Below are positions 1 to 8,223 of a DNA stretch of 44,203 nt, one piece after another (position 1 is the first letter of the stretch; every line of letters starts with the position of its first letter). The notes below the pieces were generated by a model, which saw only the letters and a program-made list of their open reading frames with translations, did no database searches and had not been told where the DNA came from. The stretch lies in NCBI GenBank assembly GCA_016935415.1, contig JAFGRA010000186.1:1-44203 (forward strand), written 5' to 3'. The DNA is from Anaerolineales bacterium. GTDB taxonomy: Bacteria > Chloroflexota > Anaerolineae > Anaerolineales > UBA11579. Made by a program: the position numbers and the translations under genes.

Positions 1-2
1 CC

Positions 3-500
3 GCCCCGTCGCAGATCATCGTTTCTGCCTCCGGAGATACGATCGCCTATAACGGGCCAGGGAAGGATTACGCCGCAGTGGCTACCTTATACCAAACGCA
101 GGAATTAGATTGCGTTGGGCGCAGCGCAGATGGAGAATGGATCGTTTTCCTGCTGGCAGATAACCGCACCGCCTGGGTGAATGCCGAAAACCTGCTGATC
201 AATTTTGATCCATATACATTGGAATCAATCGAAGCTCCCCCAACCCAGGAAATCATGTATAAACTGCTGATTGTCAACAACACCGAAGATGCCTGGTTCA
301 TCTCTATCCCCGAAGCCGATATTCCAGCCACGAACGTAGCAGAAAGCGCATCGCTGGTCTTTGAACTCCCGGCCCAAACCTATCACGTCGTGGTCGGAGG
401 GAAGCGCGGCGGCGAATCGAAACTCGTCACCCTAAACCAAGACATCACCGTCAAACTCAACACCAGCAGCACCCAGAAGCTTCTGATCACGGTCGAATGA
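3..500 (+). CDS. SH3-like domain protein, C-terminal part (5' end outside window)
   Basis: The reading frame is open from the left edge of the window and stops at 498-500, so this is the 3' part of a longer gene; an internal GTG at 78 is unlikely to be the true start. The first 60 or so visible residues resemble a bacterial SH3 domain: a small beta-barrel pattern with a GDTIAYNGPGKDY-like beginning, a DGEWIVF strand and a TAWVNAENL end, which is the usual SH3_3 ending. After it comes a roughly 85-residue beta-rich domain without a recognisable family (KLLIVNNTEDAWF, YHVVVGGKRGG). SH3 domains of this type sit in exported or cell-surface proteins and bind peptidoglycan or peptides, so an envelope role is likely but inferred. 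The N-terminal signal or catalytic part, if any, cannot be seen. Confidence 0.6.
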   Translation, partial: APSQIIVSASGDTIAYNGPGKDYAAVATLYQTQELDCVGRSADGEWIVFLLADNRTAWVNAENLLINFDPYTLESIEAPPTQEIMYKLLIVNNTEDAWFISIPEADIPATNVAESASLVFELPAQTYHVVVGGKRGGESKLVTLNQDITVKLNTSSTQKLLITVE

Positions 501-619
501 TAGTACAATGTTTAAATTGCCCAGCAATTAAAAAACGAGTTCACCAAATCTGAACTCAACAACCCATTTACAGCTATTGGTATCAAAAGAGTGTTTTTCA
601 CCATTGAGGAGACCCCACC

Positions 620-1198
620 ATGCTTACAGACCTGATCCGTAAAAATCGCAGCTACCGCCGCTTTGAAGAAAGCCACGCCATCGACACAGAAACCCTGCGC
701 GGACTGGTTGACCTGGCACGCCTCTCGGCGTCGGGCGCCAACATGCAGCCGTTGAAGTACCTGCTCACCAACACCCCGGAGCAAAACGCCAAAGTATTCC
801 CGCACCTGGGCTGGGCCGGGTATCTGGCCTACTGGCACGGCCCTGAAGAAGGCGAACGTCCCTCGGCCTACATTATTATCCTGGGCGACACGGAAATCAA
901 GGAAGCCCAACACATGGGTATCGACCCCGGCATCGCCGCCCAAAGCATCATGCTGGGCGCAGCCGAAAAAGGGCTGGGCGGCTGTATGCTTGGTTCGATC
1001 CAGAAAGACGCACTCCGCCAGGACTTGAACATCCCGGCGCACTACGAAATCTTGCTGGTCTTGGCATTGGGCAAACCGGCCGAAAGCGTGTTGCTCGAAG
1101 ACCTGCCCGAAGACGGCAGCATCAAATATTATCGCGACGAAGCCGACGTCCATCACGTGCCCAAGCGTGCCCTGGACGAAATCATCGTAGAACTCTAG
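620..1198 (+). CDS. Nitroreductase family protein (FMN-dependent oxidoreductase)
   Basis: A 192-residue protein matching the short nitroreductase fold. The N-terminal RKNRSYRRFEE segment is the FMN-phosphate binding part (R-x-S-x-R), SASGANMQPLKYLL is the conserved Ser/Asn loop near the flavin, and GLGGCMLGSI is the glycine-rich segment near the C-terminus. Such enzymes are cytoplasmic homodimers that use NAD(P)H to reduce nitroaromatics, quinones or other electrophiles; the natural substrate cannot be told from sequence. The start is supported by GAGGAG about seven bases upstream of the ATG. The next gene follows after only 12 bases, so the two are probably co-transcribed. No promoter is clear in the 119 bases before it. 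Confidence 0.85.
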   Translation: MLTDLIRKNRSYRRFEESHAIDTETLRGLVDLARLSASGANMQPLKYLLTNTPEQNAKVFPHLGWAGYLAYWHGPEEGERPSAYIIILGDTEIKEAQHMGIDPGIAAQSIMLGAAEKGLGGCMLGSIQKDALRQDLNIPAHYEILLVLALGKPAESVLLEDLPEDGSIKYYRDEADVHHVPKRALDEIIVEL

Positions 1199-1210
1199 AA
1201 AGTGATATTT

Positions 1211-2230
1211 ATGTCCGACTCACGGAAGCGAAAATCACCTTTACGCCTGGCTGCGGCGCTGTGCGTGGCCGCGCTGGGGGGCTACCTGGGTTACCTATTC
1301 GGTTGGATCTTGAAACACCTGCTGGCCGCCAAGCCTACCGAGACCTTGCAGCAAGACACCAACCTGCTTGCCCCGGTCGGGGTGACTTTCTCCGGGGAAG
1401 CGGAAGAAGAAAGCTATTCTGTATCGCACACCATCGAGAGTGGCATCGAGCGCATCGTCTACACCCCCAAAGAACGTAAGCACGAAACACCGATCTTGAT
1501 GCTGCATGGCATGTGGCACGGGGCGTGGTGCTGGCGCTACTGGCAGCAATTATTCGCCCAGTGGGGTTGGGAGAGCATCGCCTTCAGCCTGCCGGGGCAT
1601 GCCAACTCCCCAGTACAACGTCCGCTCCGGCAGTGCACGCTGGACTACTACTTGAGCTTCCTGGTCGCCGAGGTCGAACGCCTGCCGCGTAAACCGATCT
1701 TGTTCGGGCACAGCATGGGCGGCGCGCTGGCACAATGGTATTTCAAGTATGTTGGCGAACTCCCTGCCGCCGTGCTGGTGGCCCCCTGGGTGGCACACAG
1801 CATCTTGGCTGATGGATTCTTCCCTTTGCTCAAACTCGACCCGCTGGGCTGTTTGCAAATGTTCACCACCTGGGACGCGGCGCCCTTTGTACGCAACCCG
1901 GAGCAAGCTGCCCGCAAGCTGATCTCCGCGCGAGCCATCCTGAGCCCCGAAGACCTGCACGCCAAGCTCGGCCCCGAATCAGCCCTGGTACTCTTCCAAC
2001 ACAACCCGCCTTTCTGGACGGCGAGCGAACACCTGTCCACCCCAATGTTGTGGCTGGTAGCCGAAGAAGACGCCGTGGTCGGCAGGCGCAATTCACTGCG
2101 GTCGGCTGCCTTTTACCAGGCCGACTACATGCTGGTGCGGGATGCCGGGCATGACCTGATGCTGGAACACAACTATCTCAAGACGGCCGAGTCCATCAAC
2201 CGCTGGCTGGCGAACCAGGAGATCGAATAA
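1211..2230 (+). CDS. Alpha/beta hydrolase with N-terminal membrane anchor
   Basis: A 339-residue serine hydrolase. The N-terminus is basic (SDSRKRK), followed by a glycine/alanine-rich hydrophobic stretch at about residues 12-35 that should span the membrane. The hydrolase fold follows: LHGMWHGAWCWRYW is the oxyanion-hole HG segment, GHSMGGALAQW the nucleophile elbow with the catalytic Ser, AEEDAVV the acid strand, and DAGHDLMLE the catalytic His. It could be a lipase, esterase or related hydrolase; the substrate is unknown. The ATG at 1211 is preferred over an in-frame GTG at 1202, because GAAAG lies about seven bases before the ATG while the GTG sits directly on the stop of the nitroreductase gene. 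It probably shares a transcript with that gene. Confidence 0.82.
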   Translation: MSDSRKRKSPLRLAAALCVAALGGYLGYLFGWILKHLLAAKPTETLQQDTNLLAPVGVTFSGEAEEESYSVSHTIESGIERIVYTPKERKHETPILMLHGMWHGAWCWRYWQQLFAQWGWESIAFSLPGHANSPVQRPLRQCTLDYYLSFLVAEVERLPRKPILFGHSMGGALAQWYFKYVGELPAAVLVAPWVAHSILADGFFPLLKLDPLGCLQMFTTWDAAPFVRNPEQAARKLISARAILSPEDLHAKLGPESALVLFQHNPPFWTASEHLSTPMLWLVAEEDAVVGRRNSLRSAAFYQADYMLVRDAGHDLMLEHNYLKTAESINRWLANQEIE

Positions 2231-2392
2231 GACCGGATCAGCGCGGCACACAGCACAAGGAAAATAGGGCCTGCAAACCATACCCTTTATACATCATCAT
2301 TAGATACAAGATTCTAAAAACTCAGCACATTCCACTTATCAGTGAATGAGTCTCCCCTCAGTGCATCAACAATACTCAGTGTTTCAGTGATT

Positions 2393-3058
2393 CTAAGTTG
2401 GGTTTTCCAGGCGCAAGCCGTGGCCGCGCACAGTGACCACGTACTCATGGGCGTTATCCACCTCGGCCAGGCGGTCGCGCAGGCGACGCACCAAGGCGTC
2501 CAGGGCCTGGTTGGACACTTCGTAGATACTCTCTTCCCCCCATACGGCTTCGATCAAATCCTCACGCGAAACTACGCGCCCGCCCTGGTGGTAAAGCTTT
2601 TCCAGCAGCGTATACTGTGCCACCGACAACGGCGGGATGATCTCGCTCTTGCCCACCCACACCCGGCGGGAGCGGTGGTCGAGGCGCAAACGCCCTTGCT
2701 TGAGTGGCATTCCAGCGGTTTCTTCCAATGTCAATGGCACGGTGGCATCGGAACTGAGGAACACAAACTGTTGTGCCAGGGCGACCTGTACTACATCGCC
2801 GTCTTGCAGCAACACCTTCTCTTCGATTTGTTGTCCGTTATAGTGGGTGCCGTTCTTACTGCCCAGGTCTTCCAGCGTAACCCCCTCTTCGGTAACGGTA
2901 AAACGAGCGTGCTGTCGAGAAACCTGCCGGTCGGCAACCACAACCTCGCAGTCAGCATCTCGGCCGACGATCAACTCCCCGCTTATGGGCCAGCGTTGGC
3001 CGTTAAGTGGTCCCGTCTGTGCGATCAGTACAGGTAACTCTTCTATGCTCCGCTCCAT
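2393..3058 (-). CDS. FHA domain - winged-helix DNA-binding regulator
   Basis: About 221 residues in two domains. The first hundred form a forkhead-associated domain, which binds phosphothreonine peptides: GRDADCEVVV, then VSRQHARF (the S-x-x-H core) and DLGSKNGTHYNG are the canonical FHA motifs. The last hundred resemble an OmpR/PhoB-type winged helix (LSVAQYTLLEKLYHQGG, VSREDLIEAVWG, and the RRLRDRL recognition helix, ending VRGHGLRL). There is no receiver domain, so the regulator is probably controlled by binding a phosphoprotein. The divergent Ser/Thr kinase at 3352 is the obvious candidate partner (inference). The ATG at 3058 is nine bases from AGGAG; an in-frame GTG at 3064 is possible but too close to it. 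Confidence 0.85.
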   Translation of the reverse strand: MERSIEELPVLIAQTGPLNGQRWPISGELIVGRDADCEVVVADRQVSRQHARFTVTEEGVTLEDLGSKNGTHYNGQQIEEKVLLQDGDVVQVALAQQFVFLSSDATVPLTLEETAGMPLKQGRLRLDHRSRRVWVGKSEIIPPLSVAQYTLLEKLYHQGGRVVSREDLIEAVWGEESIYEVSNQALDALVRRLRDRLAEVDNAHEYVVTVRGHGLRLENPT

Positions 3059-3351
3059 ATTCACGTTCTCCTACTCACGAGGTATAATACCAGAAGATTC
3101 ACTAGCTGAAAATGTTAATGCTTCTAACGCCATAGAACGATAATGTTGCAGCGAATCTGATTTTTGAGAAAACCGCAGAGAAATTGCCCTTCTCAGGTCG
3201 GCGCAGGCCACTTTATTCGGCTGGTGTGCCTGGCCTGCTTTATGCACTTAAGCGACGGGCCGCCATTTCCCTGCGGGAGGGTGTCGGGTTTCGTTTTACG
3301 AAATCTATTAATGATTTTGCCTTTGGCTAAATCAACAGGGATCACAGCATC
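3059..3351. other. Divergent intergenic region between FHA regulator and kinase
   Basis: This 293-base region must hold the start signals of both divergent genes. It contains the palindrome GGTATTATACC near 3080-3090, which gives a TATTAT/TATAAT-like -10 candidate on both strands but no convincing -35 box. It also contains a perfect 8-bp hairpin, GCAGGCCA at 3203-3210 with TGGCCTGC at 3231-3238 and a 20-base loop, in the presumed leader of the kinase gene. No ORF with a credible ribosome site is present. Confidence 0.4.
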
Positions 3352-4335
3352 ATGCCATTGAATACCGGCGAAGTTCTTCGCCAACGCTACAAGATCCAAC
3401 GCTTCATCAGCCAGGGTGGCATGGGTAGTATTTACCTGGCCGAAGACCTGCGCCTGGAAGGGCGGCTGTGTGCGGTTAAGGAGGTGCGGCTGGACCAGTC
3501 GCTGCCACCTGAAACGCTCATGCAGACCCGCGAACAATTCCAGCGCGAGGCCAATGTATTGGCGCGGCTGGATCACCCCAACCTGCCCAAGGTATCCGAC
3601 TTTTTCTCCGAAGAGCAAAGCGATTTCCTGGTGATGGATTTCGTGCCGGGTAAAGACCTGCGCACGCTGATGATCGAAGCCCGCCAGAAGGGCGAATACC
3701 TACCCGAGCGCGACGTACTGGCCTGGGCCGGTCAGTTGGCCGAAGCGCTCACCTTCCTGCACAGCCAGGACCCACCCATCCTGCACCGAGATATCAAACC
3801 CAGCAACCTCAAGGTCACCCCCAACGGCGTCCTGAAGCTGGTCGATTTTGGCCTGGTCAAGATTCTGGCCTCGGATGAAGCCACGATCACGATCGTGCAG
3901 GGGCGCGGCACGGCACTCTACACCCCCCTGGAGCAGTACGGCGGCGACACCGGCCACACCGATGTACGCAGCGACGTGTACGCCTTCGGCGGCACGCTCT
4001 ACCACCTGCTCACCAACACCGCCCCAATGGAAGCTCGTGAGCGTTTCCTGAATCCCAATAATTTGCCCAGCCTCCAGGAACTCAACCCGGAGATCAGCCC
4101 GCGCACCGACCGGGCAGTAATGTGGGCCTTGAGCCTGCACCCCGACGGCCGTCCGCAGAACGTGCAGGAATTCCAGGAAGCTCTGTTAGGTGTATGGGAC
4201 CCGAGCAGCCGCCCGCGCGGCCCGCTGCCCGCGCCCACTTTCAACGACGTAATTTCCTCCCCCCTCGAACGCACACTGGTGTGGATTTCGGCCGGGTTGC
4301 TGTTGCTAAGCTTGATCGCCACTTTGGCACATTAG
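3352..4335 (+). CDS. Serine/threonine protein kinase with C-terminal membrane anchor
   Basis: A 327-residue Hanks-type kinase with a complete set of catalytic motifs: glycine-rich loop GGMGSIYLAED near residue 22, ATP-binding Lys43 in CAVKEVRL, catalytic loop HRDIKPSN at 145-152, metal-binding DFG at 165-167, and the activation/P+1 segment around TALYTPLEQYG. After the kinase domain comes a short Pro/Arg-rich linker and a single hydrophobic helix at about 308-325, so the kinase faces the cytoplasm and is held by a C-terminal anchor. There is no external sensor domain, which is unusual compared with PASTA kinases. The divergent FHA-winged-helix gene is a likely phospho-dependent partner. A strong hairpin terminator follows at 4376. 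Confidence 0.92.
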   Translation: MPLNTGEVLRQRYKIQRFISQGGMGSIYLAEDLRLEGRLCAVKEVRLDQSLPPETLMQTREQFQREANVLARLDHPNLPKVSDFFSEEQSDFLVMDFVPGKDLRTLMIEARQKGEYLPERDVLAWAGQLAEALTFLHSQDPPILHRDIKPSNLKVTPNGVLKLVDFGLVKILASDEATITIVQGRGTALYTPLEQYGGDTGHTDVRSDVYAFGGTLYHLLTNTAPMEARERFLNPNNLPSLQELNPEISPRTDRAVMWALSLHPDGRPQNVQEFQEALLGVWDPSSRPRGPLPAPTFNDVISSPLERTLVWISAGLLLLSLIATLAH

Positions 4336-4375
4336 GGCACAAGAGAATCCAGGGGAGTATGAGGTGTAAATCAAA

Positions 4376-4415
4376 CAGGTTCCTGGCAAACAGCATGCCA
4401 GGAACCTGTTTTCTT
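4376..4415 (+). terminator. Rho-independent terminator after the kinase gene
   Basis: A perfect 13-bp stem (CAGGTTCCTGGCA at 4376-4388 with TGCCAGGAACCTG at 4396-4408), a 7-base loop, then TTTTCTTCT. It lies between two convergent genes. The opposite strand has only a weak T-rich tail, so it mainly serves the plus-strand kinase. Confidence 0.9.
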
Positions 4416-4434
4416 CTGTCTTTGCAATGTATCT

Positions 4435-5400
4435 CTACTGGAGGTAAGTCCGGCAGATGGCCTCGATGTGCCGATGATCTGTACCGCAGCAACCACCCAA
4501 CACACTCAAGTGTCTCAAATTATCGCGTAAGTCCAGGTACTGGCTACCAAGTTCTACAGGGTCGCCATCGTCGAGTACTTCGGCTTCATCAAGTTCTGCA
4601 TGACTCAGACGCGAGGCATTTGCCCGGATTCCACGGATCCTTTGTACCCAATCCTCATCCACGTTTAATGCATCTTTGAAATGGGTAGGATGGGCGCAGT
4701 TGATCATGTAATACGCCGGGCCGGAATCTGTGGCTTCGTCTACCTGCTGGATGGCAGCTTTCAACGGTTGGCCGCTGGGTAGGCTGCCATCGGTCTCAAC
4801 GGTGAATGAAATCACCACGGGAATTCCAACAGCTTGCGCCGCCCGGACCACACCAATCGATTCTTCGGCATAGGTCATCGTGATAGCGGTGATCATATCG
4901 GCACCGGTTTCCGCCAGGGTTTCGACCTGAGCACGGTGGTATGCTTCTGCTTCGGCGGCGGTCATCATGCTTCCTGGGATGTAGCCATCACCGCGCGGCC
5001 CAACACAGCCACTAATGACCATTTTCGTGTTTTGATCTTCGTATTTCGCACGCATTGCGATCAGCATCTTGATGGCCTGATCGTTCACGTCGGCCAGTTC
5101 TTGAGCGGAGTAACCGATCTTTTGGCCCCAATCCTGACTGGCACGCCAGGTGGCGCTCTCCAGGATGAATCCAAGGCCATATTTCTTGGCGATCCTGGCA
5201 TAAGTATCGTAGTAGTTGTGCAAAGCCTGATACCCTTCGGTGTTCTTGAACAGATCGAAAGCCGCGAATTCGGGCAGGTCGAACCCTTCGTGGAAGACCA
5301 GGGTTGTTTCGAGGCCACCATCCGTGAGGAAGATACCATCGGATAGTTGGGGCAAAGCATTGCGATACTTTGCCTGATTTGTTTGTCCGTTACCGTTCAT
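4435..5400 (-). CDS. Homocysteine S-methyltransferase family protein
   Basis: A 321-residue zinc-dependent methyltransferase barrel. It begins with FLTDGGLETTLVFHEG, the usual DGG start of the family, contains ISGCVGPRGDGY, and carries the zinc ligands: one Cys in YMINCAHP and the C-terminal pair in GGCCGTDHRH. Family members move a methyl group from S-methylmethionine, a betaine or another donor to homocysteine or related thiols; which donor is used here cannot be read from sequence. The length is normal and all zinc Cys residues are present, so it should be active. The ATG has AAGGAGAG about eight bases upstream. It stands alone: the upstream gene at 5521 runs on the same strand with a 120-base gap. 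Confidence 0.88.
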   Translation of the reverse strand: MNGNGQTNQAKYRNALPQLSDGIFLTDGGLETTLVFHEGFDLPEFAAFDLFKNTEGYQALHNYYDTYARIAKKYGLGFILESATWRASQDWGQKIGYSAQELADVNDQAIKMLIAMRAKYEDQNTKMVISGCVGPRGDGYIPGSMMTAAEAEAYHRAQVETLAETGADMITAITMTYAEESIGVVRAAQAVGIPVVISFTVETDGSLPSGQPLKAAIQQVDEATDSGPAYYMINCAHPTHFKDALNVDEDWVQRIRGIRANASRLSHAELDEAEVLDDGDPVELGSQYLDLRDNLRHLSVLGGCCGTDHRHIEAICRTYLQ

Positions 5401-5520
5401 GTCTAACTCTCCTTATTTCTTTGTTTTGGTTACGGACAGTAGTTTACAGAAACAAGGCGGATTTGTTACCTGCCAAAAGTTAGGTTTTATGGTTGGGTTT
5501 AATGGTTGGGATAGGCAAGG

Positions 5521-8031
5521 TCAGTCAATAATCCCAAGTTCACGGGCTTTAGCGGCCGCCCGGGTGCGATTCTTTACCCCCAATTTTTTATAGATCTGGC
5601 TGGAGTACCACTTGGCCGTGCCGGGCGTGATGACCAGGGCCTCGGCAATTTGCTTGTTGGTGAGGCCATCGGCAATAAATTGCAACACTTCTAACTCGCG
5701 TTCTGTGAGTGGATCGATCAACACGGAGGATGGCGTGTGCAGTTCAGCTTTCTGGTCTGCCGCCAGTTCCAAGGTTGGCAGCCAGACCAGGATGTCCGTA
5801 ATCAGTTCATCAATAGCAACATTTTCTTTTAATGAAGAAGAGATATCCAATTTGTTCTGGTGGGCGATCTTATGAATCAATGCGACGCTTTCGCGCTCGT
5901 TCTCGTTAGCGTCTACCAGGGCGACGATTTGTGGGACGGTGCGAGTTTCGCCGACCTGAACCAAGAGTTGGGCGATTCCTGACAGGATTGCCATGACCTG
6001 TACATGATATTGGATATCGGCGCTGATTTGCAACGCGGCCAGGAAGCAACGTTGGGCTTCCTGATAATTGCCTTGTTCCAGGGCAACTTTTCCAAGTCCG
6101 TTTATCGAAGTGGCTAAACCACCCCGGTCGTTGATCTCTTGATACAATTCTCGACTAGTTTGAAAACTACGCTGAGCTTCTTGATAGTCTCCGGTTTTGA
6201 AAGCGATCTCCCCCAGGGAGTTGAGCGCTACCGCCATACCTTCTGGATCGGCGAATTCTTTCCTAATCTGGTAGCTAGCCTTGAAATGCCCCCGAGCAGT
6301 TGTATGATCACCCAAGGCGTTGGCTACTTTTCCCAAATCGTTGAGGCAGTAAGCCAGAAACCAACGATCCTGATTTTGTTTAGCGAGTTGGTAGGTTTGT
6401 TCGGCATAATGCTGTGCATTTTCAAAGTCGCCGGTGTGGAAAGCAGCAGAGGTGAGTAAATAGCAGGAAAACTGCTCGTTCCAGATTTCGCCGCGAACCT
6501 GGCTTTCCTGCAACACCTCCCTGCCCAGGCGCGTAGCTTCGGTGTAGTCCCCGCGGATCGAAGCGACCATACCCAGAGGGATGCGTGGGTCGAAACCCAT
6601 ACCCAGATTTGGCCTGATCTTATGCTTTTCAAATAGCGCCATACTTTCGAGCGCGTTTTTCTCGGCTTCAGCGATCTTCCCCAGCCGGATACTCAGCCAA
6701 GCCTGATCGCACAATATCGACGCCAGGAGCGAATCGTTTTGTCGTGAGATCGGCTGCTGCTTCAGCATGGTTTCGGCTTCTTCCAGGGTACGACTGCATT
6801 CCACATAGCGGCTTTGAAATTGGTAAAAGATAGACAACGCCATCGCAGATTGTTCGATTGCCACGACGCTATCCGTTTCGATGGCCCATGCCCAGGCTTT
6901 TCGGATGTTCCCAATCTCCGTTTTAACTTCCTGCAGAGAATCTCTTTGTCGCCCAGCAATCAGACCGCTTTCAAAGCTTTTGATGAATTCGATGTAGTAC
7001 CAACCAAACCTGTCCCGCGCCTGAAGCATTTCCTCGGGAGATTTTTCCAACTGCTTTTTCGCACACTTCCGAATAAGTTCGTGGATCTGGTATCGGCCGG
7101 TAGGCATTACTCGCAAGATGGATTTATCCACCAGCGCCGACAAAATGGGTAAAGAAGCTCCCGCCACTTCGCGGGCGGCCCGCACATCGAATCCCCCCCG
7201 GAAGACCGATAGGTATTTGAGCACAGTGCGTTCATCCGCGTCCAGGCGCTTCCAGGACTGGTCGAATACGACTTGCATGCTGCGGTGCTGCGGGGAAATA
7301 TTGCGCAGGTTACTTTTGAGGAACTCGATATCACGTTGGATTTCATCGGCAATGTCCATGCAGCGCAAGGTTTTCGTCCAAGTTGCGGCCATTTCGAGTG
7401 CCAGAGGCAAGCCTTCCACAAGCTGGCAAATGCGCACGACCCCGTCTTGCTCGGCGTGCAAAGTAAAATCCGGGCGCACGTGTTGGGCACGGTCTACGAA
7501 GAAATGTACGGCACTATATTTGTCATCTCCCTCCAAATCATTACCTTGGGGATAAGGCATCCCATCGACCGGGTAAAGCCATTCCTCCTGTAAATTAAGG
7601 GTTCTCTGAGAAGTCACAAGAATTTTTACCGCAGGCGTGGCCTGAAGTAACCGGGCGACGAATTCGGCTCCCGCCGATATATCTTCGAAGTTGTCCAATA
7701 CTAGGAGGTTTTCTTTATTGCTCAAGTAATTGAACAATTGTTGCTGCGGCTCTGCCTGCCCGGCAAGCGACAGGTTGAGTGTGTCAGCAATCGTGGATAC
7801 AAGCTGATCGATGGACTGAACCGGCTGCAAATTAATGAAAGTTACTCCACCAAGAAATTCGTCGGCAATGGAGCGACTAACTTCTATGGCCAGGCGCGTT
7901 TTACCCACCCCACCGGGGCCAACCAGAGTCAGCACGCGGCAGGCTGGATCGCGCAGATATTGCTGAATAGCAGCTAATTCTTCTTCCCGACCAATAAATG
8001 ATGTCGGCTGCATTGGAAATACAGCAACCAT
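5521..8031 (-). CDS. MalT-like NB-ARC ATPase / TPR / LuxR-family transcriptional regulator
   Basis: An 836-residue signal-transduction ATPase. Residues 8-25 (PTSFIGREEELAAI) begin an AAA/NB-ARC module with Walker A GPGGVGKT at 38-45 and Walker B LLVLDN at 109-114. The middle, about 380-700, is a tetratricopeptide-like helical array with repeated A-L-N-x-L-G/A-Y-x-x-A-x-x-x-F units. The last 62 residues, from 775, form a LuxR helix-turn-helix (LTERELEVLQFIADGLTNKQ, ending KKLGVKNRT). Such proteins bind an inducer through the helical array, oligomerise with ATP and activate transcription; the inducer is unknown. The ATG at 8031 has AGGTGG three bases away, a tight spacing. A good sigma-70-type promoter lies just upstream. 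Confidence 0.9.
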   Translation of the reverse strand: MVAVFPMQPTSFIGREEELAAIQQYLRDPACRVLTLVGPGGVGKTRLAIEVSRSIADEFLGGVTFINLQPVQSIDQLVSTIADTLNLSLAGQAEPQQQLFNYLSNKENLLVLDNFEDISAGAEFVARLLQATPAVKILVTSQRTLNLQEEWLYPVDGMPYPQGNDLEGDDKYSAVHFFVDRAQHVRPDFTLHAEQDGVVRICQLVEGLPLALEMAATWTKTLRCMDIADEIQRDIEFLKSNLRNISPQHRSMQVVFDQSWKRLDADERTVLKYLSVFRGGFDVRAAREVAGASLPILSALVDKSILRVMPTGRYQIHELIRKCAKKQLEKSPEEMLQARDRFGWYYIEFIKSFESGLIAGRQRDSLQEVKTEIGNIRKAWAWAIETDSVVAIEQSAMALSIFYQFQSRYVECSRTLEEAETMLKQQPISRQNDSLLASILCDQAWLSIRLGKIAEAEKNALESMALFEKHKIRPNLGMGFDPRIPLGMVASIRGDYTEATRLGREVLQESQVRGEIWNEQFSCYLLTSAAFHTGDFENAQHYAEQTYQLAKQNQDRWFLAYCLNDLGKVANALGDHTTARGHFKASYQIRKEFADPEGMAVALNSLGEIAFKTGDYQEAQRSFQTSRELYQEINDRGGLATSINGLGKVALEQGNYQEAQRCFLAALQISADIQYHVQVMAILSGIAQLLVQVGETRTVPQIVALVDANENERESVALIHKIAHQNKLDISSSLKENVAIDELITDILVWLPTLELAADQKAELHTPSSVLIDPLTERELEVLQFIADGLTNKQIAEALVITPGTAKWYSSQIYKKLGVKNRTRAAAKARELGIID

Positions 8032-8069
8032 AATCCACCTTTTTAGACCTCAATTATAAAATTATGTCT

Positions 8070-8098
8070 ATTATGAAACAATATTGAAGAAGTGTCAA
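8070..8098 (-). promoter_or_regulatory. Sigma-70-type promoter for the LuxR-family regulator
   Basis: Reading the minus strand, TTGACA (8098-8093) is separated by exactly 17 bases from CATAAT (8075-8070). Transcription would begin around 8063, about 30 bases before the start codon of the regulator. Confidence 0.7.
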
Positions 8099-8223
8099 CA
8101 ACAAGCCGGCGCGTTAGGATCTAAATTTTTCGATCAATATTTACAAACGTCAGCTTGAAGTCGCCAGGAATGGATGCGATAATAAAAGCAAGCCAAAAAC
8201 CTTCGCTTACACCAAATCCACGA

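Noticed and set aside
2342-3037. A 231-codon plus-strand ORF opposite the FHA regulator
   Set aside because: The minus strand encodes clear FHA and winged-helix motifs; the plus-strand translation shows none.
8155-8183. TTGAAG-N17-GATAAT promoter-like match on the plus strand
   Set aside because: It points into the 3' end of thrC on the opposite strand with no plus-strand gene behind it; a chance match or at most an antisense start.
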